A DNA stretch of 64,000 bases. Origin: Homalodisca vitripennis (Eukaryota > Arthropoda > Insecta > Hemiptera > Cicadellidae). The stretch spans positions 131,330,001-131,394,000 of the forward strand of contig NC_060213.1 of NCBI RefSeq assembly GCF_021130785.1, read 5' to 3'. Within the stretch, counting starts at the first letter, position 1; every line of letters begins with the position of its first letter. This document shows, in pieces, positions 33,157-45,123 of the stretch. Position numbers and translations under genes: made by a program. The notes beneath the pieces were generated by a model. It saw nothing but the letters and a program-made list of their open reading frames with translations, did no database searches and had not been told where the DNA came from.

Positions 33157-33749
33157 AATGAAGAAAATTGGGAAATATCAGGACAAAATATTATAAGGCC
33201 AGTAATCTCCGAGGTCAGACTATACTTAAACTGTCTGTATTTCTTTTAGTTAGACAATAGTTCAAGAGCGAGAGCCAATGAGCTTTGTATAAGCTTACAA
33301 CCTAATTGTTTTTTCAGCCAAGCTGGTTTTAGTGAAGGTCGAAATGGAATGGTATCAAAAGGGTTAAAAATATGAAACGTTCATTTTGTATTAAAATTAT
33401 ATATTTTCTAGCTATGTGTATTTAAGCCGACCACAGACACATAACTATTATTTATATCATAGTTAGTTAACTGCATAAAAGGACAGAAAGTCACCACCTT
33501 AAGCGTCTGTAATATGGTTATCTGAATTTTTATTAACGTTTATTTATGTGTCTTAATTGTATCAAAGCAGGAAAATTTTATTCCGAAAAAAATTATTTAA
33601 CATATTTTTACCCTTTTAACATCCTCCTATTTTGACCTTTACAAAAATCATTGAGACTAAAATACACTTTTTCAAAAAAAAATTCCTTTGTGTGCTCTAT
33701 ACAGTTCAAAGTGGCTTTCGGCTTCTAGACTGTAATATTAAGTTTAAGA
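33157..33749. other. AT-rich spacer, no gene seen
   Basis: No feature is recognised before satellite B. Confidence 0.45.
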
Positions 33750-34464
33750 CACTATCCATAATACGGATATATCCGTAAGGAAGGTTTGAATCACCCAGGA
33801 TTCTACTCTTGTGGTTAGCATGATTAATATACCGAGGTTATAACACTCGTCACATCAATCCATCATATGGATATATCCGCATTTAAATACATAGGTTCTT
33901 TCTGAACGTTTAAAGCACCCAGGATTCTACTCTTGTGGTTAGAATGATTAATATACCGAGGTTATAACACTCGTCACATCAATCCATCATATGGATATAT
34001 CCGCATTTAAATACATAGGTTCTTTCTGAACGTTTAAATCACCCAGGATTCTACTCTTGTGGTTAGCATGATTAATATACCGAGGTTATAACACTCGTCA
34101 CATCAATCCATCATATGGATATATCCGCATTTAAATACATAGGTTCTTTCTGAACGTTTAAAGCACCCAGGATTCTACTCTTGTGGTTAGAATGATTAAT
34201 ATACCGAGGTTATAACACTCGTCACATCAATCCATCATATGGATATATCCGCATTTAAATACATAGGTTCTTTCTGAACGTTTAAATCACCCAGGATTCT
34301 ACTCTTGTGGTTAGCATGATTAATATACCGAGGTTATAACACTCGTCACATCAATCCATCATATGGATATATCCGCATTTAAATACATAGGTTCTTTCTG
34401 AACGTTTAAATCACCCAGGATTCTACTCTTGTGGTTAGAATGATTAATATACAGAGGTTTATAA
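33750..34464. repeat. Satellite B, left part: 124-bp units, about 6
   Basis: Unit landmarks are ACACTCGTCACATCAATCC, CATATGGATATATCCGCATT and ACCCAGGATTCTACTCTTGT. CATCATATGG recurs at 33861, 33985 and 34109. The first unit is divergent (CATAATACGGATATATCCGT). Units alternate between TTAGCATGA and TTAGAATGA forms, giving a 248-bp dimeric period. The array is broken at 34464 by a transposon and resumes at 36088. Confidence 0.95.
34459..34464. repeat. Target-site duplication TTATAA (left)
   Basis: TTATAA directly precedes the left inverted end and is repeated at 36088-36093. The uninterrupted satellite unit has GAGGTTATAACACTCG or GAGGTTTATAACTCTCG at this point, so the site existed before insertion. 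Confidence 0.8.
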
Positions 34465-36087
34465 CCATAGATTACAATAAGACCAAATAGATGGGCTATG
34501 CCTATCTTTGCCAACATTGGGGCAGGTGAAGCCAGGTCCGCCATGTTTTCGTGGGATAGAAACTCAAAAAACTACGCTCCGATTAGTGTAAAAATTCAGT
34601 TCTCCCGTTTCAATCAACTCGTGATCTACCCTACTTAGAATAAAGAAAATACTTTTAAACTTTGTATGAGTGAAGTCAATAAGCTATGGATGCCTGTGGT
34701 ATCATTCAAATGTTCAAGAAAATTTAGTTTTGCAATTTAAATAATTAAATAAAGTTGAGAATTATGTTTACATTTTAAAACTTGACATAAAAAAGTTAGT
34801 CGGCTGCTACTTTTGTTTGCCGTTTTTTGGTCAGGCAAGTTTAAAAACGGTGGAAAGTGTTGGTGAATAGTTGAAGTTTTCAGAACATATTTTCTTTTTT
34901 AATTAGCTCTTATGGTTTGGCCAGAAAGTTATTGTTTGTGAGACGTTACTTTACGAGTGCCTCGCGACCGCTTGGGCTTGGAGCTCAACGCTCCGTGCGG
35001 TCCGTGCTGGGCCATCTGTTTCCTCTTATCATACATTATAGCATATTATAAAAAGTGAGTAGAACACGCTTTATTTGTACTTGTTTACCGTAATTACTTC
35101 AAATAAAATCACATAAGTTATGTAATTAATGAAGGAATTCAATCTGAGTCAATACTCTAAACAAGTACAACTAAGAGTTTATTTGCTATTTATTTTTTGA
35201 ATATATACCTATAATATGAGCTAATTTTGTATATGCGGGTAAATTATTAGATGAGGAAAACATAAATAACTTTAAACCTTATAATCCTTCAGCTCAAAAA
35301 TATCCCAAAACACAATATCTAAAGTTTATATTTACATATTATAACAAAGTGTATAAAGGTTTAATAAAAATATTTTGTTAAGTCTGTAAATATTTATTAT
35401 TCAATTAGTAAGGCAATAAGTAAGATTTATAGATTAATAATAATAAAGTATGGAAAATTACTTAAATGTACAATAAAATATAGTTTCAAACTTTACAACT
35501 CAGTTAATTGTAACTAATCTGTAATACTCAGTTTGAGAAGAAAGGTGGAAGTTTTAAGTCATATATTATAAATGTTAGTTTATTGACCTTTTTCAATTAA
35601 AATTGCGCTAAAAAGAAAGAAAATATAGAAATAGATTTGTTTTTTAGGTGACCAATTTCCAACCATGATGACAAACAAAAGAAAAAGACAAAAACTAAAA
35701 TACAATTGAAAAACTTGAACAGTTTAAAATTCAATGAACCAACTATTGCCCCATGAACGTTACTGTTTTCAAGAGATAATTTCTAAGTTTGGATTTGTGT
35801 ATTGATTCATTGAATTTCTTTGAAAAATAGTATAGTCTCAACTTAAAATATTTCTTAGCTATTGCCTTTATAAGAAGTACAAAATGGTCAGTAAGAGGAG
35901 TGTATACCAGGTCCACTACAGTGAGCTCGACAAGGGCGAAGTGAAGAGCGGGGGTGCAAGGCGACGCTCCTCAGTAGGGTGACTCACGCGGGCCCGCGCC
36001 GCCATATTGTTGAGTATTAGCCGCTCCGCAGTGGCTTCACCTGCGACCACCCGATGTCCTATCTATTGGTCTTATTGTAATCTATGG
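34465..36087. mobile_element. Non-autonomous DNA transposon, 1,623 bp, inserted in satellite B
   Basis: The left end begins CCATAGATTACAATAAGACC at 34465. The right end, read inverted from 36087, begins with the same 20 bases. Identity continues for about 10 more bases with one gap (AAATAGAT versus AATAGAT), giving inverted ends of about 30 bp. Both subterminal parts also share CAGGTGAAGCCA on opposite strands. The interior is AT-rich with no coding frame, flanked by GC-rich blocks at 34955-35020 and 35920-36050. A TTATAA duplication flanks it. The superfamily is unknown: a 6-bp target duplication does not fit the usual TA or TTAA classes. Confidence 0.85.
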
Positions 36088-36093
36088 TTATAA
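36088..36093. repeat. Target-site duplication TTATAA (right)
   Basis: Second copy of the duplication at 34459-34464. The satellite unit continues directly after it with CACTCGTCACATC. Confidence 0.8.
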
Positions 36094-38669
36094 CACTCGT
36101 CACATCAATCCATTCATATGGATATATCCGCATTTAAATACATAGGTTCTTTCTGAACGTTTAAATCACCCAGGATTCTACTCTTGTGGTTAGAATGATT
36201 AATATACCGAGGTTAATAACACTCGTCACATCAATCCATCATATGGATATATCCGCATTTAAATACATAGGTTCTTTCTGAACGTTTTAAATCACCCAGG
36301 ATTCTACTCTTGTGGTTAGAATGACTAATATACCGAGGTTATAACACTCGTCACATCAATCCATCATATGGATATATCCGCATTTAAATACATAGGTTCT
36401 TTCTGAACGATTAAATCACCCAGGATTCTACTCTTGTGGTTAGAATGATTAACATACCGAGGTTATAACACTCGTCACATCAATCCATCATATGGATATA
36501 TCCGCATTTAAACACATAGGTTCTTTCTGAACGTTTAAATCACCCAGGATACTACTCTTGTGGTTAGAATGATTTATATACAGAGGTTATAACACTCGTC
36601 ACATCAATCCATCATATGGATATATCGCATTTAAATACATAGTTTCTTTCTGAACGTTTAACTCACCCAGGATTCTACTCTTGTGGTTAGAATGATTAAT
36701 ATACCGAGGTTATAACACTCGTCACATCAATCCATCATATGGATATATCCGCATTTAAATACATAGGTTCTTTCTGAACGTTTAAAATCACCCAGGATTC
36801 TACTCTTGTGGTTAGAATGATTTATATACAGAGGTTTATAACTCTCGTCACATCAATCCATCATATGGATATATCCGCATTTAAATACATAGGTTCTTTC
36901 TGAACGTTTAAATCACCCAGGATTCTACTCTTGTGGTTAGAATGATTAATATACCGAGGTTATAACACTCGTCACATCAATCCATCATATGGATATATCC
37001 GCATTTAAATACATAGGTTCTTTCTGAACGTTTAAATCACCCAGGATTCTACTCTTGTGGTTAGAATGATTTATATACAGAGGTTATAACACTCGTTACA
37101 TCAATCCATCATATGGATATATCCGCATTTAAATACATAGGTTCTTTCTGAACGTTTAAATCACCCAGGATTCTACTCTTGTGGTTAGAATTATTAATAT
37201 ACCGAGGTTATAACACTCGTCACATCAATCCATCATATGGATATATCCGCATTTAAATACATAGGTTCTTTCTGAACGTTTAAATCACCCAGGATTCTAC
37301 TCTTGTGGTTAGAATGATTATTTTCCGAGGTTATAACACTCGTCACATCAATCCATCATATGGATATATCCGCATTTAAATACATAGGTTCTTTCTGAAC
37401 GTTTAAATCACCCAGGATTCTACTCTTGTGGTTAGAATGATTTATATACAGAGGTTATAACACTCGTTACATCAATCCATCATATGGATATATCCGCATT
37501 TAAATACATAGGTTCTTTCTGAACGTTTAAATCACCCAGGATTCTACTCTTGTGGTTAGAATTATTAATATACCGAGGTTATAACACTCGTCACATCAAT
37601 CCATCATATGGATATATCCGCATTTAAATACATAGGTTCTTTCTGAACGTTTAAATCACCCAGGATTCTACTCTTGTGGTTAGAATGATTTATATACAGA
37701 GGTTATAACACTCGTCACATCAATCCATCATATGGATATATCCGCATTTAAACACATAGGTTCTTTCTGAACGTTTAAATCACCCAGGATACTACTCTTG
37801 TGGTTAGAATGATTTATATACAGAGGTTATAACACTCGTCACATCAATCCATCATATGGATGTATCCGCATTTAAATACATAGGTTCTTTCTGAACGTTT
37901 AACTCACCCAGGATTCTACTCTTGTGGTTAGAATCATTAATATACCGAGGTTATAACACTCGTCACATCAATCCATCATATGGATATATCCGCATTTAAA
38001 TACATAGGTTCTTTCTGAACGTTTAAATCACCCAGGATTCTACTCTTGTGGTTAGAATGATTTATATACAGAGGTTATAACACTCGTTACATCAATCCAT
38101 CATATGGATATATCCGCATTTAAATACATAGGTTCTTTCTGAACGTTTAAATCACCCAGGATTCTACTCTTGTGGTTAGAATTATTAATATACCGAGGTT
38201 ATAACACTCGTCACATCAATCCATCATATGGATATATCCGCATTTAAATACATAGGTTCTTTCTGAACGTTTAAATCACCCAGGATTCTACTCTTGTGGT
38301 TAGAATGATTTATATACAGAGGTTATAACACTCGTCACATCAATCCATCATATGGATATATCCGCATTTAAACACATAGGTTCTTTCTGAACGTTTAAAT
38401 CACCCAGGATACTACTCTTGTGGTTAGAATGATTTATATACAGAGGTTATAACACTCGTCACATCAATCCATCATATGGATGTATCCGCATTTAAATACA
38501 TAGGTTCTTTCTGAACGTTTAACTCACCCAGGATTCTACTCTTGTGGTTAGAATGATTAATATACCGAGGTTATAACACTCGTCACATCAATCCATCATA
38601 TGGATATATCCGCATTTAAATACATAGGTTCTTTCTGAACGTTTAAATCACCCAGGATTCTACTCTTGC
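36088..38669. repeat. Satellite B, right part: 124-bp units, about 21
   Basis: Same unit as the left part, with two main junction variants, ATTAATATACCGAGG and TTTATATACAGAGG. Near the end there is a clear higher-order repeat of five units. CGTTACATC, GAATTATTAATATACC, TTTAAACACATAGG and GGATGTATCCG each recur exactly 620 bp apart (for example 37466/38086 and 37858/38478). The array stops inside a unit at TACTCTTG near 38669. Confidence 0.95.
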
Positions 38670-39667
38670 GAGGTCAGAATAACTTATTGTATAAACATTG
38701 GTTGGCTAAAGCTTCCTTTCGGAGTTACAAGCCCCAAAGTTGGCCCACAACAATCGTCCCGTCACTCGGTCCATCGCCACTCCACTGAAAAGACCTTTCA
38801 ACTTCCTTCAGGCTTCAATTTTCTCAATAATGGCCGTCGCGTCGTCGCGAAATGTATTACGTACTGTATATTGTAATTTTGCTAGCCGCTTAAAAATTGG
38901 TAGCCTTTTAAGTAGATATTTAGAATGTTTACAAGTTTTCTTTTGAAAGTTACATAATCAAAAGTACAGTTGTGTTGCCACAATATTTATGGAAACCAAA
39001 AGGAAAAACATTTTTACGCCACTTTTGTAGCTATAACTTCGAAGGAGGAATTTGCAAACTCTGGTAAGAAAAAGTATTTCTAGCATACGTTCTTACGAAG
39101 TTTAACAAGAATTTAGAAACGTCCTCTACAAAGTTTGGGTAATGTCAAATGACGTTTAAGTAATTGTATTCAATATAAAGAAACATTTATATTAATTACT
39201 TCATTTAGATAAATATACGTATAATACTTCTATGGTCTAGAAACACCCTATATATTTGAGTTAGGGCTTAGGGTTTCAACTGATAAAATGGTCATCTCTT
39301 GAAATTTCCTTTCTAGAAAAGATGAGATTCTCTGACGGATTGTGAATCTCTCGATATGAAATGTGGGTTACAAATTAATGATTACTAGAGCCTAAATCAT
39401 ATAAATTGACTTATATAAATCTGTACTACATTTACAGGTATTTTAAGTTTAAAAATGATAAAAATTAAAAAACAGTTGACTACAATTATCTTTAATTCGT
39501 GATAGCTGTTGCGCTGGCGGCCACCTTGATTTCATCTCCAAAATAACAATGCGAAACTACAAAAACACTGATGACTTTATTGTTTTTCGTAAAACTGTTA
39601 AAGGTGTTTATTTAAAAAAAAAGATAAATAACCATTCAAGTTCTGCTTTTATTTATTTGTTCTTTTT
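38670..39667. other. Spacer, no gene seen
   Basis: The forward frame at 38740-38946 has no known domain. The rest is AT-rich. Confidence 0.4.
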
Positions 39668-39860
39668 TGAGGGGATGCCGATCTCCTTTTAAGCCTTATT
39701 CTGCTCGTCCTCATGGACCACTGGCCTGTAAGAGAAGCTTATCTTATCAAACAGATGGTACTGATAAAAATGCAAAACAATAATCACAACAGGATTAGAA
39801 CCTGCGCTATCTCAAACTCAGATACAAAGCCCTCCCAAATCATTCCGATATTATCATTGG
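39668..39860 (-). mobile_element. tRNA-derived SINE, copy 3 (decayed)
   Basis: The block CCGATCTCCTTTTAAGCCTT, then GTCCTCATGGACCACTGGCC, follows the order of copy 2 at 24768. Later ACAGGATTAGAACCTGCGCT preserves the inverted box B region (GGATTAGAACC). The tRNA head at the right end is badly decayed. Confidence 0.6.
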
Positions 39861-40904
39861 TTATTCAGAAAAATCCCAATATATTCGAAAAATATTCCGA
39901 TACCAGAAACATGCCATAGCGTTTAGATGTGTGCCAATTATTTCTTTCAATTAATACCTCCAGTTGTTCTGTGACAAAATAATATAAATCCGTACTTTTT
40001 TAAGTTTAACACTATTATTGTGGGGGGCACAACAAGTAACCTTGAGATTAACTTAGTAATGAAAAGTAAATTTATGCCACAATGTTATTAATTAATTATT
40101 CCATAATAAAATGCGTGACTGATTCTTGGAACAATAATTAAAAACAGGAATTCACCTAATACAATCACACAATTTCCAATGTAAATTTACAATTCGTACA
40201 GTCATCTGAAGATGAAATCTTTCATTTCAAAGGGTATCGCATAAAATGTGTAGTTGTATTAAATTGTCTTCTTGTAAACTTAAAATGGTTGCTATCGCAA
40301 AAAATAATAAGGACCATAGAAGAACAAAAACTTGACTGTTTAAATGGGCTTCCTCACTGATTTAAATAACAGAATCTTAAATAATTCAGAAGTTTGTCAA
40401 AGCACATAAATGGCACCATTAGAATAAAAAACTAATCTTCCCAGCTGTTTACCGCGTTGTTAGCAACGAAGTCAACAATTCGGTGCTCTTTAATGGGATG
40501 TTTACCCAATTGAGCAAATACTAACAGCTTCTCGGCGGCTACAAACAGCGGCCACTCCTCCCCTGATTGTGCATCAACAGCCGGCTGTTTACTTTACTGT
40601 CATCGCTTGGGTTGTTTGAGCGTTGATAACATGTTAATGTAAGTTGAAACGATTCCCCTAATATAACGTCGCTGAGTGGGTAACAACGCTATCTACTTAA
40701 ACTTTCATTCGACCATATGTGATCTGCTGCAAAAACTGTTTAGTCTATTTCAGGAAAGTTTTAGCGCATAATCTAAAATAAATGGTTTGTATTTCAAACT
40801 TCAAAACATAGCGAAACATTTCTGAAGAAATTTAATTGCTATTTTTAGTACTTACAGTTTCCAGAGATACATTAGTTTAATACATTGACTGATTTTACTG
40901 CCAC
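39861..40904. other. Spacer, no gene seen
   Basis: A CTGAAGA-type motif at 40198-40246 is listed separately. The 40445-40640 part is less AT-rich and contains several CAACAGC/GCTGTT words, but nothing recognisable. Confidence 0.4.
40198..40246 (+). repeat. Solo hammerhead-like / Penelope-end motif, copy 2
   Basis: CTGAAGA, T, the stem GAAAT/ATTTC around CTTTC, then AAAGGG. It is the relative of 509-560. The stem is intact here and the GAAA box has become CAAA. Confidence 0.4.
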
Positions 40905-41625
40905 AAATTCACAATAAATATTTTTTATACTTTCAAAATACAAAACCAATTTTTTATAACGATAAACAAGTGTACAAAAATACTCTAACAACGTTCTAAC
41001 AAATACCTTTTATGATTTCGTATTTCATAATGTGAAAGTTATACACGGACATAATCATCACAGTTTTGTTAGCATATTTGATTTTTACTTTCGTCTATGG
41101 TCGATTCAAACAGAAAAACATATTTTAGTTTTTATATTAACAAGGTTATACTATTACTATTACCAAATGTTTATGTGTGTATCTTGTATGATTTAATCAT
41201 ACATTAGCTAAGTCTTCGAATTATAAACACAACCCTTTAACTTCTACTAATTCGATGCTACTAATTTTATGGCCATTATTTCACAATAAATACGTTTATA
41301 TAGTTTCAAAATACAACACAATTTATTTACAAAGATAAAAAAGTATACAAAAATAATCTTAAAAATACTTTAAAAAATGATAATTTTATTAGTATTCCAA
41401 CAAATATATTTTGTGATATCTCAATGTGAGAGTTATCCATGGGTAAAAACCTGACAATTTGGTTACCATATCTGTTTTTCCCTTTCATTTACGGTTTTTT
41501 AAACCGAACAACATGTTTTAGATTTTATATAAAGAAGGTTATACTTTTAATACAACAAACTTTTATGTGTGTATCTTGTATGATATGATCATATTTCAGC
41601 TGTTTTCGAATTATAAACACAATTT
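40905..41625. repeat. Diverged tandem duplication, about 370 bp
   Basis: Two copies (about 40905-41240 and 41276-41625) share TTCACAATAAATA, TTTCAAAATACAA, GTGA(A/G)AGTTAT, a TATTAACAAGGTTATAC-like block and TTTATGTGTGTATCTTGTAT, in the same order. Substitutions and small indels are frequent, so the duplication is old. No reading frame is conserved between the copies. Confidence 0.75.
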
Positions 41626-43779
41626 TTTAACTTTGTATATTATTCTTTAAAATTCTATTTAAATTTATTTAAGATTTAATTTAAAAAAGTAATAAATTGA
41701 GTTTTTAAATAACTTATGCATTGACTACTTACATAACGAGTGCATAGAGAGGAGTTCACGGGTTTTTTTAATGAACCACTGTTGAGTATTAAAAGAGCAA
41801 TATACGAGAATTTTGTAGGGCGTCTTTAAACCAAACTCCACACAAAATGTGTATTATACTTCCTGTAACACATTTCCATAAAGTGGCGAGGCTGTTTGAT
41901 GGTGTCATTTTCACCAATGTAATCTAAATGTAATACTTGGTTTCCTGCCAAAATAACAGTTAAATATTTTGTTACATAATTGCATAGTTCTCTTATGTGT
42001 AAACTATTTAGTGAGAGATTTTACTACACCTAATCAACGTAGTGAGTAGTCTAATGTTTATTGCTTATTTTACTTTTTGTTTTAAATTTTATTTTTGGTT
42101 AAATCGATTTTATTTATTTTTTTAGTTCATTTCTCCCTCTCTACTATAGTTTCAAGAAGACTAAATAAATGAATTCCTTTCCATACAACCGACGCAAAAC
42201 GTACTCCTACTTTTCCAGGAAATAAAAATACCACCCTTATCTATTGTGCAAAAGGGTTCAAAGTCACATAAACTGGCAGCTTGTTGGGAACCAAGAATCG
42301 CTCACAAATCTCTGGAGGTCAATTGTGCAAAATTCAAGTTCCTTCATAATTTCAGCAGATCCTGCAATTTGCTAAGTTAAATGGTACAAGACGACAAGAC
42401 GGCTAAATCCTGCAGGCTCAGGCAGCACGACGCAGATGCGAGCGGTATCACAGTTCCACCCTAATCTTGCCACCCTCTCAATCACACATATCAACCTCTA
42501 ACTAATTTCCCCATCAGTCACCCTCTGCGCGTCGGTTAGGAAGCGATTTAGCCGATAATCCAGTCAGCCTCAGTGTCTCGTGCTCTTCGCTGAAATATGG
42601 AGCACATCCAACATCTTCCGGCACGACTTTGATACAGTGAACATATTAGGAAGATTTCTCCACTATTTAGAGACAAAACATATCTACTGCTTCCTTTAGT
42701 AGAACGTAGTAGAAGTTTGACAAGTCCTTTGTAATACCATACTTAAGACAATCCTTTTCACAATAGTATTATAATGTTAACTGATTCAAATTCACTTTCC
42801 ACTATTAAATACCACTGACGAATAAGGAGTTGTATAATCAAACAAAACAGCAGTATAATTGCCATTCTTGGAATTACCTGACAGTACGCGGCTTACACAA
42901 GTAATTGGGGTTAGTTCTCCTTATCTACAACTAGATAAAAACGTGGCTTATCTCTCTCCAGACCGTACTTTATCAATTTAAGCTTATCTACCATACTTCT
43001 GCAGCATTTCACAGCGCTCTACTGAACAATGCGCTGGTAACAACAAACACCTGCTTTTTACATAATAACTAGCATAATAGTTTGATAAACATCAGTATTA
43101 TACTACAGAAATTGCTCAGTAAGCAATCATTTTAATTTTTAATCAATAATTTTTATATTTTACGGGATTATAAACATAGGCATAGTCGTGACGAATGCTC
43201 TAATACGTTGAATAAAATTTAAAGCAACAATTATTTATAAATCATAATACTACAACTCACTGCTTAAAATTGACGTAATATGTAAAATATATTTCTTAAA
43301 ATAACTTAATATTTACATTGAGGCGAGAATGTCTAGAATGTTGTTTGGAACATTAAACTATTCACAATGTATACTGGGCGTAAAGCAACATGTAGGAAAG
43401 GGATGGCCGTTGGGTACAGTGGCAAAACATTTCACAAATTCTGAGGAAAACATCTCACATTTTAATAGTCAGGAGCATAACCAGGGGTGTATATCAGGAT
43501 GGGATCAGGGGGATAAAGCCGACCCAAAATTTTGAAATCCAAATATTAAAATTTTACCCATCACTTTTGAGCCAGAAAACATTTGAGATCTTAAAGGTCA
43601 ACAGTTTGCACAGGGAAGATTCTCGAGACCCTGTTTGGAAGATATTTTATACCTCCTGAACAACCACCTAAGCCCCCTCCGAAATTATTGTATACCTACA
43701 CCACTGAACTTATTCTTAGGCTGACGAACGAAACATTAAATATATAATCAAAAATAAAAGTAATTCAACAAACCAAAAT
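41626..43779. other. AT-rich spacer, no gene seen
   Basis: About 2.1 kb. The forward frame at 43329-43535 has no known domain. Confidence 0.4.
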
Positions 43780-44104
43780 CAAAATTCTAAATTTAACAAT
43801 AGTGGAGTATACAAATTAAATTGCAACGATTGTCAACACCACTATATTCGACAAACCGCCTGATCCTTCAAAATTAGATTTAATGAACATATAAAAAAGC
43901 ATTGGAGACATCATCAGATTCAAAATATGCTGACCATTTAAATAACACTGGCCATACACACACAAACATCAATCTTAAAATTTTACACACATGCAAAAAG
44001 GTCATCTATTGTTAACTTTAGAACATTTTGAAATTTAGAAAAGTGCCGAAATTAATCCTAATGTACTATTAAATGACAAAGCTTTTCTAACAAAAAATGT
44101 ATAA
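43780..44104 (+). pseudogene. GIY-YIG endonuclease of a Penelope-like element, broken
   Basis: The first frame reads SGVYKLNCNDCQHHYIRQTA from 43801, then a TGA at 43861-43863 where the family has Arg (QTGRSFK), then SFKIRFNEHIK. A shift at the A-run near 43890-43898 moves to KYADHLNNTGHTH and NLKILHTCKK. After further breaks comes LEHFEI, a TAG, then KSAEINPNVLLNDKAFLTKN and TAA at 44102-44104. The GVYKL...YIxQT core, FNEH and the LLND C-terminus are hallmarks of the Penelope endonuclease. The CCHH-type cysteines (C-x2-C) are present. Two nonsense codons and at least one frameshift make it non-functional. Confidence 0.8.
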
Positions 44105-44236
44105 TTTGATAGACTTTCATCAATTGATCACATATAAAAAATTAAATACGAAAAGTTAGCCACCAAGGTAGTTAAATATATATGACAATTTGGTTTCAAT
44201 TATTTATTTACTTCATTTACCTTAACCTATCAGTAC

Positions 44237-44270
44237 CTGATGATGAATTAGTTGAATTCAAAATGTACAT
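44237..44270 (+). ncRNA. Hammerhead-like motif in Penelope remnant 1 3' region
   Basis: CTGATGA (44237-44243), T, the 5-bp stem GAATT/AATTC, then AAAATG. The first G of GAAA is lost. Its position, about 130 bp after the endonuclease stop, ties the motif to Penelope-like elements. Confidence 0.4.
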
Positions 44271-44400
44271 TTTACAAATAAAAATATATAAAAAAGTGTT
44301 TATTATTGTATATTCAAAAATTAAATACGATACCATCTATAGACACCTATGTCTAGTTTAATCAAATATTCAAATACTAGAAAAAAAGAGTTTGACTTGT

Positions 44401-44511
44401 TTGAGACGTTGCAGATGCCATCATCAGGTGTGAATAAACAATTGAAAATAAATATCAGCTGAGTCAAACATAATACAACATTTATATGGTTAAAAATAAA
44501 ATAAATATTAG

Positions 44512-44525
<14 letters not shown>
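44401..44525. repeat. Inverted terminal repeat, left, Penelope remnant 2
   Basis: Pairs with 45124-45255 at what looks like roughly 85 per cent identity by eye. On the reverse strand it contains CTGATGATGGCATCTGC followed by AACGTC, where the GAAA box is lost. Confidence 0.8.

Positions 44526-44546
<21 letters not shown>
44515..44546. repeat. (TA)n microsatellite
   Basis: An uninterrupted AT/TA run of about 30 bp between the left repeat and the coding remnant. Confidence 0.9.
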
Positions 44547-44549
<3 letters not shown>

Positions 44550-44620
44550 TTTTGGTCAAAAAAGAATTTAGTTATATTTTAAAGGAATAAGTAAAATAAT
44601 AGAAAATTTATATTCCAATA

Positions 44621-45091
44621 AGAAGAGCTCCTCCTCCTTCATTGAAACTAAATACAGTTTATCCGACTATTAAATTTATTTGTGGAATTGAAACTAATTC
44701 ATCAGTGCCATATTTAGATGTATTAGTGAAAATGAATAATGGCGACATAGTGTATGACATTTACAGAAAACCCACTTGCAACAACAGATACATACCACAC
44801 GATTCAAACCATCCACCCTCACAAAAAAGGGCTGCTTTCCACACAATGAGTACTTACAACACCTTTAAAACACGATGAGTACATGAAGGAAATAAGAAAC
44901 ATATTACATATTTGCACACAAATATTACCAAACATGCATTTGAAACAAACAACACATTTAAAAACTTTACATTATTAAAAAAAGTCCATAAACAAGAAGA
45001 ACTCGAGGCTTATGAAACATACATAAAAAAACATAAAGCTAAAATATTAAACAATGATTTTGGACCGATTCAAAATTCACCATGCCTTTAA
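44621..45091 (+). pseudogene. Penelope-like RT tail fused to endonuclease C-terminus
   Basis: One frame reads LNTVYPTIKFICGIETNSSV, PYLDVLV, DIYRKPTCNNRYIPH and SNHPPSQKRAAF. This is the RT thumb region of Penelope-like elements (IKFTxExE...xPFLDVL...YRKPTxTxxYL...SNHPxxxK). After one in-frame TGA (44876-44878) the same frame continues with ITKHAFETNN, TLLKKVHKQEELEAYETYI and KILNNDFGPIQNSPCL to TAA at 45089-45091. That second part matches the extreme C-terminus of the endonuclease. The catalytic RT palm and the GIY-YIG core are missing, so this is an internally deleted copy. The C-terminus differs from remnant 1 (ILNND versus LLND), so they are different subfamilies. Confidence 0.75.
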
Positions 45092-45123
45092 AATATAACT
45101 AAATTCTTTTTGACCAATACTTT

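Larger units (their letters stand above)
43780..44330 (+). mobile_element. Penelope-like element remnant 1 (endonuclease plus 3' region)
   Basis: It comprises a broken GIY-YIG endonuclease (43780-44104) and a 3' non-coding part of about 225 bp containing a CTGATGA-hairpin motif at 44237. No reverse-transcriptase sequence is visible upstream, so the copy is 5'-truncated. This fits a Penelope-like retroelement, whose order is RT then GIY-YIG endonuclease. A second remnant of a different subfamily follows at 44401. Confidence 0.75.

Noticed and set aside
33750..38669. CRISPR-like or origin-like iterons in the 124-bp array
   Set aside because: No spacers and no associated genes; it is an ordinary satellite.
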